In this document: positions 26,292 through 35,249 of the stretch, piece by piece
Position numbering within the stretch: the stretch's first letter is position 1
Layout of the letters: the number at the start of each line of letters is the position of its first letter
Source of the DNA: Thermobrachium celere DSM 8682
GTDB lineage: Bacteria; Bacillota; Clostridia; Clostridiales; Caloramatoraceae
NCBI RefSeq assembly: GCF_000430995.1
Contig: NZ_HF952018.1
Coordinates: forward strand, 220,909-284,050
DNA length: 63,142 bases
Reading direction: 5' to 3'
Position numbers and translations under genes: made by a program
Notes under the pieces: generated by a model
Told to the model about the DNA's origin: nothing
The model's input: the letters and a program-made list of their open reading frames with translations, nothing else
Database searches by the model: none

Positions 26292-27986
26292 ATGAAGAAA
26301 AATAGGTTTGGGAAGAATTTATTTAAGCTGGTTTCTCGTATTTTTATAGCAATCTTTACTATTATGGTTTTAGCTTACTCTTTTATTTTCTATTCCATGA
26401 TGTTAACTATTAAACAAAATGTTGAAGATGCAGCAAGTTTTGCAGCAAGACACATAAACGGTGATGAACTAAAAAATGTGTGGAAGTTAAAGGATATGCA
26501 GTCTGAACAGTTCATCAAAATAAAGGAAAAATTGATAGATCTTAAGGCTGAAAGAAGTGTAAAATATCTATACACATTATATGTAGATGGTGAAAAGGCA
26601 TATTTTATTGTAGATGGTTCAATAGAAAATGCAGCAGCATTAGGAGACGAATATGAATTTAGACCTAAGATGAAAAGGGCTATGGAGGGAAACTTATCGT
26701 CCTTAAATTTACCAATTAAGGATGACTGGGGTATGTTTATATCAGGGTATGCTCCAGTTAAAGACTCAAGTGGAAATATTGTAGGTATTATTGCAGCAGA
26801 TATGGATTTTGCAGTATATTATGTTCTTGCTAAAAGACTTTTAGCTGCTCTTATAGGAACTATTATTTTGGCACTTATTTTAACTATTTTAATTACTCAA
26901 GTTTATTCTAAGAAGATAATAGATCAACTTGATCTAACAGTTGATGGAATAAATAGATTATCAAGTGGAGATTTAACTGTTAAGTTAAATATAAAAACTA
27001 AGGACGAGCTTGAAGATATAATTGAAAAGGTAGATGAATTTAGATGTACAATAAATAATATTATGAAGAACTTTAAAGAAGAATTTCAAAAGCTTTATGA
27101 TCAGTCTAATACATTGAGTTTAATATCTCAAGAGCTTCATAGGACTTCTCAAGAAGTTGCTTCATCAATGCAGGAATCTACTCATGAGGTTGACAGTCAA
27201 AGTGAAGGTGTAGAAAAGGTACTAAATTTAACTAAGGAGTTTAATGATACACTAGAAAGTATAATTGAAAATATAAAGAAAATTGAAAAGGATGCCTTAT
27301 CAATTAACAGCCTTTTAGATGAAGGAAGTAAGAATATCGATAATTTCCAAAATTCTATGTTAAGCATTAAGAATTCATTTACTAATGTAGCAGGAAGTAT
27401 TGAAAAATTAAGTGATAATATATCTAAGATAAGTGAAATATCCACTGTAATTAACAACATAGCACAGCAGACAAATTTACTTGCCTTGAATGCAGCAATT
27501 GAGGCAGCACGTGCAGGAGAAGCAGGAAGAGGATTCGCAGTTGTAGCAGACGAGGTTAGAAAACTTGCGGAACAGACATTAGTTTCTTCAAAGAGTATAC
27601 ATGAAATTATAGATTCTGTATCTAATGAAAATATAGCTGTTGTTGAAAACTCAAAGAAAATGGCAGACATGATAGAAGAGCAGATAATAACAAATGAAAG
27701 TACGACAAATATATTTAAGAATATAATAAATACAATAGAAGGTTTAACTAAAAATATAAACCAACTATACAGTTATGTTTCAACAATTGAAAGTGGTAAG
27801 CAGGATATATTAGATAATGTTCAAACACTTTCAAGCTCAATAAGAAATATTTCTGATTCTGTAACATCAACAGCAGCTGCTACAGAAGAGTTGTACTCTG
27901 CAGCAGATGAACTATCAAATTCTGCTGGAGAGCTTGAAAAGATGGCAAATTATATGGTAGAAAGTATAAATAAATTTAAGCTTTGA
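26292..27986 (+). CDS. Methyl-accepting chemotaxis protein
   Basis: Classical transmembrane chemoreceptor of 564 residues. TM1 is about 15-38, an extracellular sensor domain about 40-178 (PAS/Cache-like, ending [15 protein letters not shown]), TM2 about 180-204, HAMP about 205-258, then the cytoplasmic coiled coil. The CheA/CheW tip at about 389-429 reads [20 protein letters not shown] then [18 protein letters not shown]. The ATG follows GGTGGGGGAG. A hairpin and a hemerythrin gene follow closely, which may tie the receptor to oxygen avoidance in an anaerobe. The ligand is unknown. Confidence 0.95.
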   Translation: MKKNRFGKNLFKLVSRIFIAIFTIMVLAYSFIFYSMMLTIKQNVEDAASFAARHINGDELKNVWKLKDMQSEQFIKIKEKLIDLKAERSVKYLYTLYVDGEKAYFIVDGSIENAAALGDEYEFRPKMKRAMEGNLSSLNLPIKDDWGMFISGYAPVKDSSGNIVGIIAADMDFAVYYVLAKRLLAALIGTIILALILTILITQVYSKKIIDQLDLTVDGINRLSSGDLTVKLNIKTKDELEDIIEKVDEFRCTINNIMKNFKEEFQKLYDQSNTLSLISQELHRTSQEVASSMQESTHEVDSQSEGVEKVLNLTKEFNDTLESIIENIKKIEKDALSINSLLDEGSKNIDNFQNSMLSIKNSFTNVAGSIEKLSDNISKISEISTVINNIAQQTNLLALNAAIEAARAGEAGRGFAVVADEVRKLAEQTLVSSKSIHEIIDSVSNENIAVVENSKKMADMIEEQIITNESTTNIFKNIINTIEGLTKNINQLYSYVSTIESGKQDILDNVQTLSSSIRNISDSVTSTAAATEELYSAADELSNSAGELEKMANYMVESINKFKL

Positions 27987-27991
27987 TGAAA

Positions 27992-28022
27992 ATTCCACCT
28001 AGGTATTATGCTTAGGTGGAAT
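27992..28022 (+). terminator. Hairpin between chemoreceptor and hemerythrin genes
   Basis: ATTCCACCTA (27992-28001) pairs with TAGGTGGAAT (28013-28022). No T-run follows, so it may act as a partial terminator or an mRNA-processing stem instead of a full stop. Confidence 0.55.
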
Positions 28023-28048
28023 CTGTATATAAAAAGGAGGAGAGTTAT

Positions 28049-28438
28049 ATGATAAAATGGAAAGAAGAATATTCAATGGGTGTAGAGCACATAGATAACC
28101 AACACAAACATTTAGTTGATATTGCTAATAAAGCATATGAAGTTTTAAAAAATGATTTGTATATTGATAAATATGATAAGATTGTAGAGATATTGAAGGA
28201 ACTTGAAGACTATACAGTTTATCATTTTAATTCAGAAGAAGAGTATATGAAGGAAATTGGTTATGAAGGATATTTTCTACATAAGATAGAACACAAGCAG
28301 TTTATTGATAAGGTAAAATCAATCGATTTAAATAAAGTTGATGTGGAACAAGACAAGCACCTACTTGATATATTAAATTTCATAGTTGATTGGTTGGTAA
28401 AGCATATATTAGAAAAGGATAAGGCTATTGTTAAATAG
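28049..28438 (+). CDS. Bacteriohemerythrin
   Basis: Cytoplasmic four-helix di-iron oxygen-binding protein of 129 residues. The iron ligands follow the family pattern: H19 (EHIDNQHKHL), H59 and E63 (YHFNSEEEYM), H78 and H82 (HKIEHKQF), H119 and D124 (KHILEKDK). ATG 28049 follows AAGGAGG; an upstream in-frame start at 28016 would include the preceding hairpin and has no SD. In anaerobes such proteins deliver or scavenge O2. It lies 62 bases after a chemoreceptor. Confidence 0.95.
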   Translation: MIKWKEEYSMGVEHIDNQHKHLVDIANKAYEVLKNDLYIDKYDKIVEILKELEDYTVYHFNSEEEYMKEIGYEGYFLHKIEHKQFIDKVKSIDLNKVDVEQDKHLLDILNFIVDWLVKHILEKDKAIVK

Positions 28439-28452
28439 TATTTAAACAATGC

Positions 28453-28481
28453 TTGAATTAACAAAAAATTTAGATTATAAT
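28453..28481 (+). promoter_or_regulatory. Promoter of the thiamine salvage operon
   Basis: TTGAAT (28453-28458), 17-base spacer, TATAAT (28476-28481), directly before the TPP riboswitch. Confidence 0.75.
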
Positions 28482-28507
28482 AAACTTAATAAAAATGAAT
28501 AATTCAG

Positions 28508-28607
28508 CCACAAGGGGAGATGGATTAGGCCATCTGAGAGTAAGGTCCGTTGAAACCTTTGACCCTTTGAACCTGATCTGGTTGATACCAGCGTAGGGAT
28601 GTGGGAT
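28508..28607 (+). ncRNA. TPP riboswitch (THI element)
   Basis: Conserved blocks are visible: ACAAGGGGAG at the start, CATCTGAGAGTAAGG, ACCCTTTGAACCTGATCTGG, then TTGATACCAGCGTAGGGA. Binding of thiamine pyrophosphate should favour the terminator that follows and shut off thiD-cytX-thiM-thiE. Confidence 0.97.
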
Positions 28608-28620
28608 ATAAAATGATTTC

Positions 28621-28649
28621 AAAGCTATTCCCACGGGAATAGCTTTTTT
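28621..28649 (+). terminator. Riboswitch-controlled terminator 1
   Basis: AGCTATTCCC (28623-28632) pairs with GGGAATAGCT (28635-28644), then a T-run. Probably the expression platform of the TPP riboswitch. Confidence 0.88.
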
Positions 28650-28652
28650 GTT

Positions 28653-28680
28653 ACCACCCATGCTGGGTGGTTTTAATTTT
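28653..28680 (+). terminator. Second tandem terminator before thiD
   Basis: ACCACCCA (28653-28660) pairs with TGGGTGGT (28664-28671), then TTTAATTTTT. It lies immediately after terminator 1 and 25 bases before thiD. Confidence 0.7.
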
Positions 28681-28695
28681 TATGGAGGTGATATT

Positions 28696-29505
28696 GTGAA
28701 AAAGGTGTTAACAATTGCAGGTTCAGACAGCTGTGGAGGAGCAGGAATTCAAGCAGATTTAAAAACATTTTCAGCTCATTTAGTCTACGGTATGAGTATT
28801 ATTACCTCAGTGACAGCACAGAATACTCAAGGAGTAATTGATGCCTATGATTTACCAGTGGAGGTGATTGAAAAACAGATTAGAGCTATTTTTAATGACA
28901 TTAATGTTGATGCGGTAAAGATTGGTATGTTGTCAAATAGTAGAATAATTTCTACTGTTGCTGATTTATTAAAATTTTATAGAGCTAAAAATATTGTGTT
29001 AGACCCCGTAATGATTTCCAAAAGTGGATTTAAACTTTTAAAGGATGATGCAATTAGTAGTTTGATTAGCAACTTAATACCTATTTGTACAATAATAACT
29101 CCAAATATTCATGAGGCAAATTTAATAGCACAAATGGATATAAAAAATATAGATGATATGAAGAAAGCTTGTAGGATAATAAATGACTTAGGAGCAAGAT
29201 ATGTACTTATTAAAGGTGGGCATCTAAATGATGATGCAATTGATGTACTATTTGATGGTAAAGGTTATTATCAATTTAAAGGCAATAGAATCAAAACTAA
29301 AAATACCCATGGTACAGGTTGTACACTATCTTCAGCAATTGCAGCTAATTTAGCAAAAGGTTTTGATATTGTTGAATCAATAAGTAAAAGCAAAAATTAT
29401 ATTCAAAATGCAATTGAAAATTCCTTCAGTATAGGTTTGGGGGTTGGACCAGTCGATCATTTTTATGAATTTAGAGGAGTGGAGGTAATTAAATATGAGA
29501 GATAA
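28696..29505 (+). CDS. thiD: Hydroxymethylpyrimidine (phosphate) kinase
   Basis: Phosphorylates HMP and HMP-P to HMP-PP in thiamine synthesis and salvage. The ribokinase-fold protein of 269 residues starts MKKVLTIAGSDSCGGAGIQA, a family hallmark. It has the anion hole and catalytic Cys in NTHGTGCTLSSAIAANLA. The GTG at 28696 has GGAGG at seven bases; a frame start at 28648 falls inside the tandem terminators. It is the first gene behind the TPP riboswitch and overlaps cytX. Confidence 0.96.
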   Translation: MKKVLTIAGSDSCGGAGIQADLKTFSAHLVYGMSIITSVTAQNTQGVIDAYDLPVEVIEKQIRAIFNDINVDAVKIGMLSNSRIISTVADLLKFYRAKNIVLDPVMISKSGFKLLKDDAISSLISNLIPICTIITPNIHEANLIAQMDIKNIDDMKKACRIINDLGARYVLIKGGHLNDDAIDVLFDGKGYYQFKGNRIKTKNTHGTGCTLSSAIAANLAKGFDIVESISKSKNYIQNAIENSFSIGLGVGPVDHFYEFRGVEVIKYER

Positions 29506-30688
29506 AAAAGGAATGTACTTTTTCTTTTTGTGGTTTGGGGCAGCAGTCTCAGTTGCCGAAATAATGGCAGGGGCATTTCTTGGACCACTTGGTATGAAAA
29601 AAGGTTTAGCTGTAATAATTATAGGACATTTAATTGGATGTTTGATTTTAGGATTAGCTGGAATTATAGGACAAGAAAAGGATATGACGGCTATGGAAAC
29701 TTTAAGCTTATCTTTTGGTGTTTATGGTAAATATATATTTTCTGTTTTAAACTTTATACAATTAGTTGGATGGACGTCAATTATGTTAATAACAGCATCT
29801 AATGGTATAAATCAAATATTTAAAAGTCTATTTGGTTATGAAAATTTTTATTTATGGGTTTTAATTATTGCCGCAATAGTTTATTTATGGGCTGAATATA
29901 GTTCCTTTAGATATCCAAAATTAAACTATATATCAGTAGTCCTTCTTATAATTCTTTCATTAACTATGTTTTATATTTTAATAAACTCAAAAAGCAATAA
30001 CGTTTTAAGTAATGAACATATCTCCTTTGGTTCAGGATTAGAACTTAGTATTGTGATGCCTATTTCGTGGTTACCTTTGATTTCTGATTATACAAAACAT
30101 AGTGAGAATAAAATAAGTTCATTTTTGGGAAGCTTTTTTGGATATTTTATTGCAAGTAGCTTTATGTATATTCTTGGGTTACTTTGTGCAATTAAATTTA
30201 ATGAAATTGATATTGTTAATATACTTGTTAAAGGAAATTTTGGAATTGGAGCTTTATTAATAGTTGTTTTATCAACTGTTACTACAACCTTTTTAGATGT
30301 TTATTCAGCTGCAACAACTATTTTTAACATAAAAAGATTGAATAAAAAATATGTGACTTTGCTTATTGTTGGAATTAGTATAATTTTTGCATTGTTTTTT
30401 AAAATGGAACAGTATGAAAACTTTTTGTATTTAATTGGTGCAGTTTTTTCGCCTCTGTTTGCAGTTGTATTATCTGACTATTTTCTACTTAAAAATGTAA
30501 ATGGAAAGGTTGATTATTTTATTTCGTTTATAAGTTTTATCATAGGCTTTGGGTTTTATATTTTAATAAAAGAAAATGGAACTTTCTTTGGAGTTACTAT
30601 ACCAGTTATGCTTTTAACAGCTTTGGTATCTTTAATGTTAAAGAAACTTGGAGGTGTTATATATGGAAATGTTAAACAAAGTATGTGA
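29495..30688 (+). CDS. cytX: NCS1-type transporter, likely HMP permease
   Basis: Membrane permease of 397 residues with about 12 helices, of the cytosine/purine (NCS1) family. The N-terminal WFGAAVSVAEIMAGAFLGPL matches CytX, the riboswitch-associated putative hydroxymethylpyrimidine importer. Its position between thiD and thiM under a TPP riboswitch supports HMP uptake. ATG 29495 overlaps the thiD stop and has GGAGTGGAGG upstream. Its 3' end overlaps thiM by 26 bases. Confidence 0.9.
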   Translation: MRDKKGMYFFFLWFGAAVSVAEIMAGAFLGPLGMKKGLAVIIIGHLIGCLILGLAGIIGQEKDMTAMETLSLSFGVYGKYIFSVLNFIQLVGWTSIMLITASNGINQIFKSLFGYENFYLWVLIIAAIVYLWAEYSSFRYPKLNYISVVLLIILSLTMFYILINSKSNNVLSNEHISFGSGLELSIVMPISWLPLISDYTKHSENKISSFLGSFFGYFIASSFMYILGLLCAIKFNEIDIVNILVKGNFGIGALLIVVLSTVTTTFLDVYSAATTIFNIKRLNKKYVTLLIVGISIIFALFFKMEQYENFLYLIGAVFSPLFAVVLSDYFLLKNVNGKVDYFISFISFIIGFGFYILIKENGTFFGVTIPVMLLTALVSLMLKKLGGVIYGNVKQSM

Positions 30689-31469
30689 GGCATTGGAATT
30701 AGTAAGAAAAGTAAATCCATTGGTTCACCATATAACAAACTATGTATCTGTTAATGATTGTGCAAATATAACATTAACAATTGGTGCTTCACCAGTAATG
30801 AGTGATGAAATAGATGATGTTGGTGACTTAATAAAAATTTCAAATGCGTTAGTTTTAAATATAGGTACCTTAAATAAAAGAACTATTGAGGCAATGTTTT
30901 ATGTTGGTAAAGAAGCAAATAAATTAGGTATCCCGATAGTATTTGATCCTGTTGGTACGGGTGCAACAAAGTTAAGAACAGAAATAGCTATGAAAATTAT
31001 AGATGAGATTGATATAAGTGTGTTAAGAGGAAATATGTCTGAAATAAAATCTTTAATAGGCTTATCTTCCAGTACAAAGGGGGTAGATTCAACTGAAAAA
31101 ATGGAAGGTGCAGAGGAAATATCAAAACTTGCATCAAAGAAGTTTAATTGCGTTGTTGGAATTTCAGGTGAGGTTGATGTGATAAGTGATGGAGAAAGAA
31201 TATATAAGGTTTTAAATGGCCACAGCATATTAACAAAAGTAACAGGGACAGGTTGTATGGTAACATCATTAATTGGTTCATTTTTGGGTGCAGGGTGTAA
31301 TCCATTAACTTCTTGTGTATCAGGATATGTGGTAATGGGGATATGTGGTGAAGAGGTATTTAAAAAGTCAGGAAATAATATAGGAACATTTAAGGTTAAG
31401 CTTTATGATGAGATATTTAATATAAATGAGATAAAAATAAAAGAAGGTGTTTTGCTTGAGAAATGTTGA
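30663..31469 (+). CDS. thiM: Hydroxyethylthiazole kinase
   Basis: ATP-dependent phosphorylation of the thiazole alcohol THZ to THZ-P for thiamine salvage. The 268-residue product has NPLVHHITNYVSVNDCAN near the N-terminus and VTGTGCMVTSLIGSFLG with the catalytic Cys near residue 200. ATG 30663 has GGAGG at eight bases and overlaps the cytX end; a TTG-started extension at 30648 coincides with that SD. It overlaps thiE. Confidence 0.96.
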   Translation: MEMLNKVCEALELVRKVNPLVHHITNYVSVNDCANITLTIGASPVMSDEIDDVGDLIKISNALVLNIGTLNKRTIEAMFYVGKEANKLGIPIVFDPVGTGATKLRTEIAMKIIDEIDISVLRGNMSEIKSLIGLSSSTKGVDSTEKMEGAEEISKLASKKFNCVVGISGEVDVISDGERIYKVLNGHSILTKVTGTGCMVTSLIGSFLGAGCNPLTSCVSGYVVMGICGEEVFKKSGNNIGTFKVKLYDEIFNINEIKIKEGVLLEKC

Positions 31470-32085
31470 TTATAGTTTGTATTTAGTTACAGATAGAAAA
31501 ATGATTGGGGAAAGAAATTTATTAAGATGTGTTGAAGAAGCAATCAATGGAGGAGTTACAATTGTACAACTTAGAGAAAAGGAAATATCTTCCTTAGAAT
31601 TTTATAATACAGCAATAAAACTAAAAGAATTAACTACTAAATACAACATTCCACTTGTAATTAATGATAGGGTAGATATAGCACTTGCTGTTGATGCTGA
31701 TGGTGTACATGTTGGACAAGAAGACATACCAGCTAAAAAGATTAGAGAACTTATAGGTAAAAATAAAATTCTGGGTGTATCTGTAACTAATATAGAAGAG
31801 GCATATAGAGCTGTTGAAGATGGAGCTGATTATATAGGTGTTGGAGCTATATTTCCAACTGATACCAAAAAAGATGCAACAAATTTAAATATAGATGTAT
31901 TAAAAGAAATAAGAAATAAGGTAAATTGTAAAGTGGTTGCTATAGGTGGTATAAATGAAAAAAATATAAATGCTTTAAAAGGATTGTGTGATGGTGTGGC
32001 AGTTGTTTCAGCAATTTTAGGGAAAGAGAATATAGAATTGGCTGCAAAAAAATTAAAGGTTTGTTTTTATAAAAATAAGTGTTAA
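31456..32085 (+). CDS. thiE: Thiamine-phosphate synthase
   Basis: Joins HMP-PP and THZ-P to thiamine phosphate. The TIM-barrel product of 209 residues shows YLVTDRKM, VQLREKEISS, VINDRVDIALAVDADGVHVG, the pyrophosphate loop PTDTKKDAT and AIGGINEKN. The TTG at 31456 is preferred because AGAAGG is eight bases upstream and homologues start near RNVDYSLYLVTD. A GTG at 31447 overlaps the SD. It is the last gene of the operon. With thiD, cytX and thiM but no thiC, thiG or thiF here, the cluster is built for salvage. Confidence 0.96.
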   Translation: MRNVDYSLYLVTDRKMIGERNLLRCVEEAINGGVTIVQLREKEISSLEFYNTAIKLKELTTKYNIPLVINDRVDIALAVDADGVHVGQEDIPAKKIRELIGKNKILGVSVTNIEEAYRAVEDGADYIGVGAIFPTDTKKDATNLNIDVLKEIRNKVNCKVVAIGGINEKNINALKGLCDGVAVVSAILGKENIELAAKKLKVCFYKNKC

Positions 32086-32264
32086 TATAACAATATAACA
32101 TATATATATTTTTTATTTCATAATTTTGTAACTAATTCTTAATTACTAATAAAAAGATAGAGTTATAATCTAATTGATATGTTTAAAAACAATATAAATG
32201 TAAATAATTAGTAAAAGGTGCTCCTTATGGAGTGTTTAATAATTAATTAAAGGGAGGAAAGGGT

Positions 32265-33302
32265 ATGAAAAAGCTTATTTCGTATGTATTAACAATCTTT
32301 ATTGTTTTAAGTAGTAGTTCATTTGTAAATGCTGCTACTAAGACAAGTACCAAAACAACAAGTAAAACAGTTGTAAGAACATTAAAAACAGCAGATAAGG
32401 TAGTTGAAATGGTAAATAAATCAGTTGTTGCAATTATAGGAAGAAATGAAAAATATAAGCCAAGTGAAGAATATTACTCAAAGCTACCTCAAAATCTACA
32501 ACACGGTTCAGGAGTAGTAATAGATAAAGATGGAAAAATATTAACTAATAATCACGTAATAGATGGATTAAATGAAATATACGTTGTTACATACGATGGA
32601 AAAGCCTATAGGGCAAAATTATTGTATTCAGACAAAGATATTGACCTTGCATTGATTCAAATAGATAGAAAAGATTTACCACCTATTAAACTTGCAAATG
32701 AAAAGGATATTAAAGTAGGGATAGATGTTCTTGCAATTGGAACTCCACTTTTCTTTGGATATAGAAATACAGCAACAAAGGGAATTATTAGTGGGTTAAA
32801 TAGACCAGTTGATGGTGTTTATACTTATCTTCAAACAGATGCGGCTATTAATCCAGGTAACAGTGGAGGCCCATTGGTAAATTTATATGGAGAACTTGTG
32901 GGGATTAATACTTATGGGTACTTATTTTTCCAAGGTATGAGTTTTTCAATTCCAGTTGGAAATATTAATTATTTTTTAAACCATTATAATAAGTATGGTA
33001 GAATAAGACGTTGCTATACAGGAATAGAATTTGAAGAAAACTGGGCTGCAATTTTAGGTATTCCAACAGAAGAGGGGTTAAAGGTGGTAGCATTACAAAG
33101 TGATGCTGTTGTAACAGAAAATCAGGTAAAAGAAGGAGATATATTAGAAAGTATAAATGGTAAAAAGGTTACATCAATAGCAGAGTATAATGAAATATTG
33201 AAATCTTATTTACCAGGTGATAAGGTAAAACTTACATTTGATAGAAATGGTAAAAAGTTTACAATAAATGTTGTATTAAAGGAAAAGAAGGGGGAGAATT
33301 AA
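32265..33302 (+). CDS. Secreted trypsin-like serine protease with PDZ domain (HtrA-like)
   Basis: Exported protease of 345 residues. The signal peptide runs MKKLISYVLTIFIVLSSSS to VNA, giving a probable cut after residue 23-24. The catalytic triad is H97 (TNNHVIDG), D127 (DIDLALIQ) and S200 (NPGNSGGPL). A PDZ domain follows (about 255-340), with GDILESINGKKVTSIAEYN. There is no N-terminal membrane anchor beyond the signal peptide, so it may be released or wall-retained. It is followed with only a one-base gap by a 618-residue secreted protein, suggesting a protease and partner pair. The ATG has AGGGAGGAAAGG in front. Confidence 0.93.
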   Translation: MKKLISYVLTIFIVLSSSSFVNAATKTSTKTTSKTVVRTLKTADKVVEMVNKSVVAIIGRNEKYKPSEEYYSKLPQNLQHGSGVVIDKDGKILTNNHVIDGLNEIYVVTYDGKAYRAKLLYSDKDIDLALIQIDRKDLPPIKLANEKDIKVGIDVLAIGTPLFFGYRNTATKGIISGLNRPVDGVYTYLQTDAAINPGNSGGPLVNLYGELVGINTYGYLFFQGMSFSIPVGNINYFLNHYNKYGRIRRCYTGIEFEENWAAILGIPTEEGLKVVALQSDAVVTENQVKEGDILESINGKKVTSIAEYNEILKSYLPGDKVKLTFDRNGKKFTINVVLKEKKGEN

Positions 33303-33303
33303 A

Positions 33304-35160
33304 ATGAAGAAACAGTTGAGTTTTGTGATTGCGTTATCGTTAGTTTTTGGTACTGTTACTCCTGCAATTGCAAAAACTAATACAGTTAATTTATATGAGG
33401 TTTTTTCAAATAAAAAAGATAAATACAAAAATGAGGTTGGAAGCCAAATTTATAAGTGGTCAATGTATCTTCCAAATGATGCACAGATTTTTAAATCAGA
33501 TAAGGCTAACTATTTTAGTATGTATACTAATAGCTATCAATCTAATATTAACTTAGAGGTTAATAGAAACAAATATAATTTGACATTAGAGGATATTTTG
33601 CTTAGGCTAGAAAATAATAATATTTTGTTTGATTTGAATGATATGTTTTCAAAGGGTAAGGAGTATTCGATAGATATTGTTAAAGATGAAAAAGGTCAAA
33701 AATATATAAGAATAGTAAAAACAAACCCATTTTATGATTATTATTTTGTAGATGATGCAGCAGAAGAAAATGGAGATTTTATAGAAAATAGAATATATGT
33801 AGCAAATGGATATATATACAATTTAACTGTAAGTATGAATGGAAGATTTTACAAACAACATAAAGAAATGTTTAATAAATTAATATCATCCTTTAAGACC
33901 ACCTTTGATAGTAAAAATCCATATATAAAGGAGCTAACTGATACAGCAAGTGTTGATAGAGTGTATATAAACAAAACTTATGGATATACAATGTTATTAA
34001 GACCTTATTGGAAGACAGATACGATGAATTATAGAAAACAAACATTTAAGCCTTTATATTCAATTGATGAATTAATAGGAAAACCTGAAGAAGATTCATC
34101 AGATGTAAAAATACAAGAAGGAATAAGTGTTAATGTTGTAAGTTCAGCAAAGGGCGGGGAAAAGGTAAGTGATTGGGCAAATAAAGAAATAGAGTTATTT
34201 AAGCAAAGTTATAACGAAAAAGTATATGAGATATTGGAAAATAAACAAATAAAGTTAAATGGTTTTGATGCCTACTTATTTGAGGTTAGATTTAAAACAA
34301 TAACTTCAAAGTCATATGTTTTAAAAAATATCTATATTATTGGAAATGGATACAAATATCAAATAGTAGCAACAATGTTAGATGAAACCTACGAAGATTC
34401 TACTAAGAAATTAGATTATGATAGGATGATGAATTCTTTTAAACTAGAGAAAAAGTATCTAAGTACAAAGTTAGGTAGACTGCTAAGTGCAAGAGATTTA
34501 GTTGATATGAAACAAACGAGAGATATTAAACTAAAAAAATATGATTTTAAAATAAGTGTACCAAAGAGTTTTGGAAGTTATGATGAAATGTTTTCCTATG
34601 ACGATAACAGCAACAGAAGATATGATTTTGAGGACAATATTAAATATTCAGATGGAAATTTAGAATATATTAATATTTCTGATATGATGAATAGGATGCA
34701 ACTTAGTGTTTTTGCAAGTTTAAGTGTAAGAGATATGAATGAAATAATGAAGCAAAAGTTAGAGATATACCAAAAAGATTCAGAAGTTTTAATGGGAATT
34801 GCAAAGGTTAATATCAAATCTACTAATATAGATGGAACAGAAATTTATAGAATTGATAAAGTATATGATGTAAATAGGATAAATGAATTTGTACAAGAGG
34901 ATTTTGGTAAGCAATATAATTTAGAATTAACTTGTAATCAATATCAGTTAATTATAAAAAGAGGAAATGATTTATATTCTATAAGTTTGACTTTACCTGT
35001 TGCAAATATTACAGATAAAAATATAAATACAATAGAAACAATATTTAAGTCTGTAACAATTAAGGGAAGTAAGTATGGAAACTTAAATTTAAATTGGAAA
35101 CAACGTGAACTTAGTGAGTTTAAATCAGAACAATCTGTATCTACTCAAGATAATAAATAA
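33304..35160 (+). CDS. Secreted protein with three tandem repeats of an unknown domain
   Basis: I do not recognise a named family. The 618-residue product has a signal peptide (MKKQLSFVIALSLVFGTVTP then AIAK) and no membrane anchor. It seems to hold three related alpha/beta domains (about 45-200, 220-380 and 405-590). Each opens with a strand-Pro pattern (YKWSMYLPNDA, YGYTMLLRPYW, YDFKISVPKSF). Each closes with an amphipathic helix and Phe-rich strand (LISSFKTTF, MMNSFKLEK, IFKSVTIKG). The arrangement recalls PsbP-like folds, but that is only an impression. It directly follows an HtrA-like protease gene and ends in a strong terminator, so it is probably a substrate, inhibitor or chaperone partner of that protease. 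Confidence 0.8.
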   Translation: MKKQLSFVIALSLVFGTVTPAIAKTNTVNLYEVFSNKKDKYKNEVGSQIYKWSMYLPNDAQIFKSDKANYFSMYTNSYQSNINLEVNRNKYNLTLEDILLRLENNNILFDLNDMFSKGKEYSIDIVKDEKGQKYIRIVKTNPFYDYYFVDDAAEENGDFIENRIYVANGYIYNLTVSMNGRFYKQHKEMFNKLISSFKTTFDSKNPYIKELTDTASVDRVYINKTYGYTMLLRPYWKTDTMNYRKQTFKPLYSIDELIGKPEEDSSDVKIQEGISVNVVSSAKGGEKVSDWANKEIELFKQSYNEKVYEILENKQIKLNGFDAYLFEVRFKTITSKSYVLKNIYIIGNGYKYQIVATMLDETYEDSTKKLDYDRMMNSFKLEKKYLSTKLGRLLSARDLVDMKQTRDIKLKKYDFKISVPKSFGSYDEMFSYDDNSNRRYDFEDNIKYSDGNLEYINISDMMNRMQLSVFASLSVRDMNEIMKQKLEIYQKDSEVLMGIAKVNIKSTNIDGTEIYRIDKVYDVNRINEFVQEDFGKQYNLELTCNQYQLIIKRGNDLYSISLTLPVANITDKNINTIETIFKSVTIKGSKYGNLNLNWKQRELSEFKSEQSVSTQDNK

Positions 35161-35166
35161 TTTATT

Positions 35167-35206
35167 AAAAAGGGATGATAGATAAATGTCTATCATTCCT
35201 TTTTTG
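35167..35206 (+). terminator. Terminator of the protease operon
   Basis: AAAAAGGGATGATAGA (35167-35182) pairs with TCTATCATTCCTTTTT (35189-35204). Confidence 0.92.
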
Positions 35207-35249
35207 TATCTATTATGTTAGAATATACAAGGTGAATAGGAGGTGGGTT

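Noticed and set aside
28648-28695. Upstream start for thiD at 28648
   Set aside because: It would translate through the tandem terminator hairpins; the GTG at 28696 has GGAGG at proper spacing and the family N-terminus.
35175-35249. Longer N-terminus for the second EamA transporter
   Set aside because: The extension overlaps the terminator of the previous gene and is unlike the family; ATG 35250 has AGGAGGTGG.
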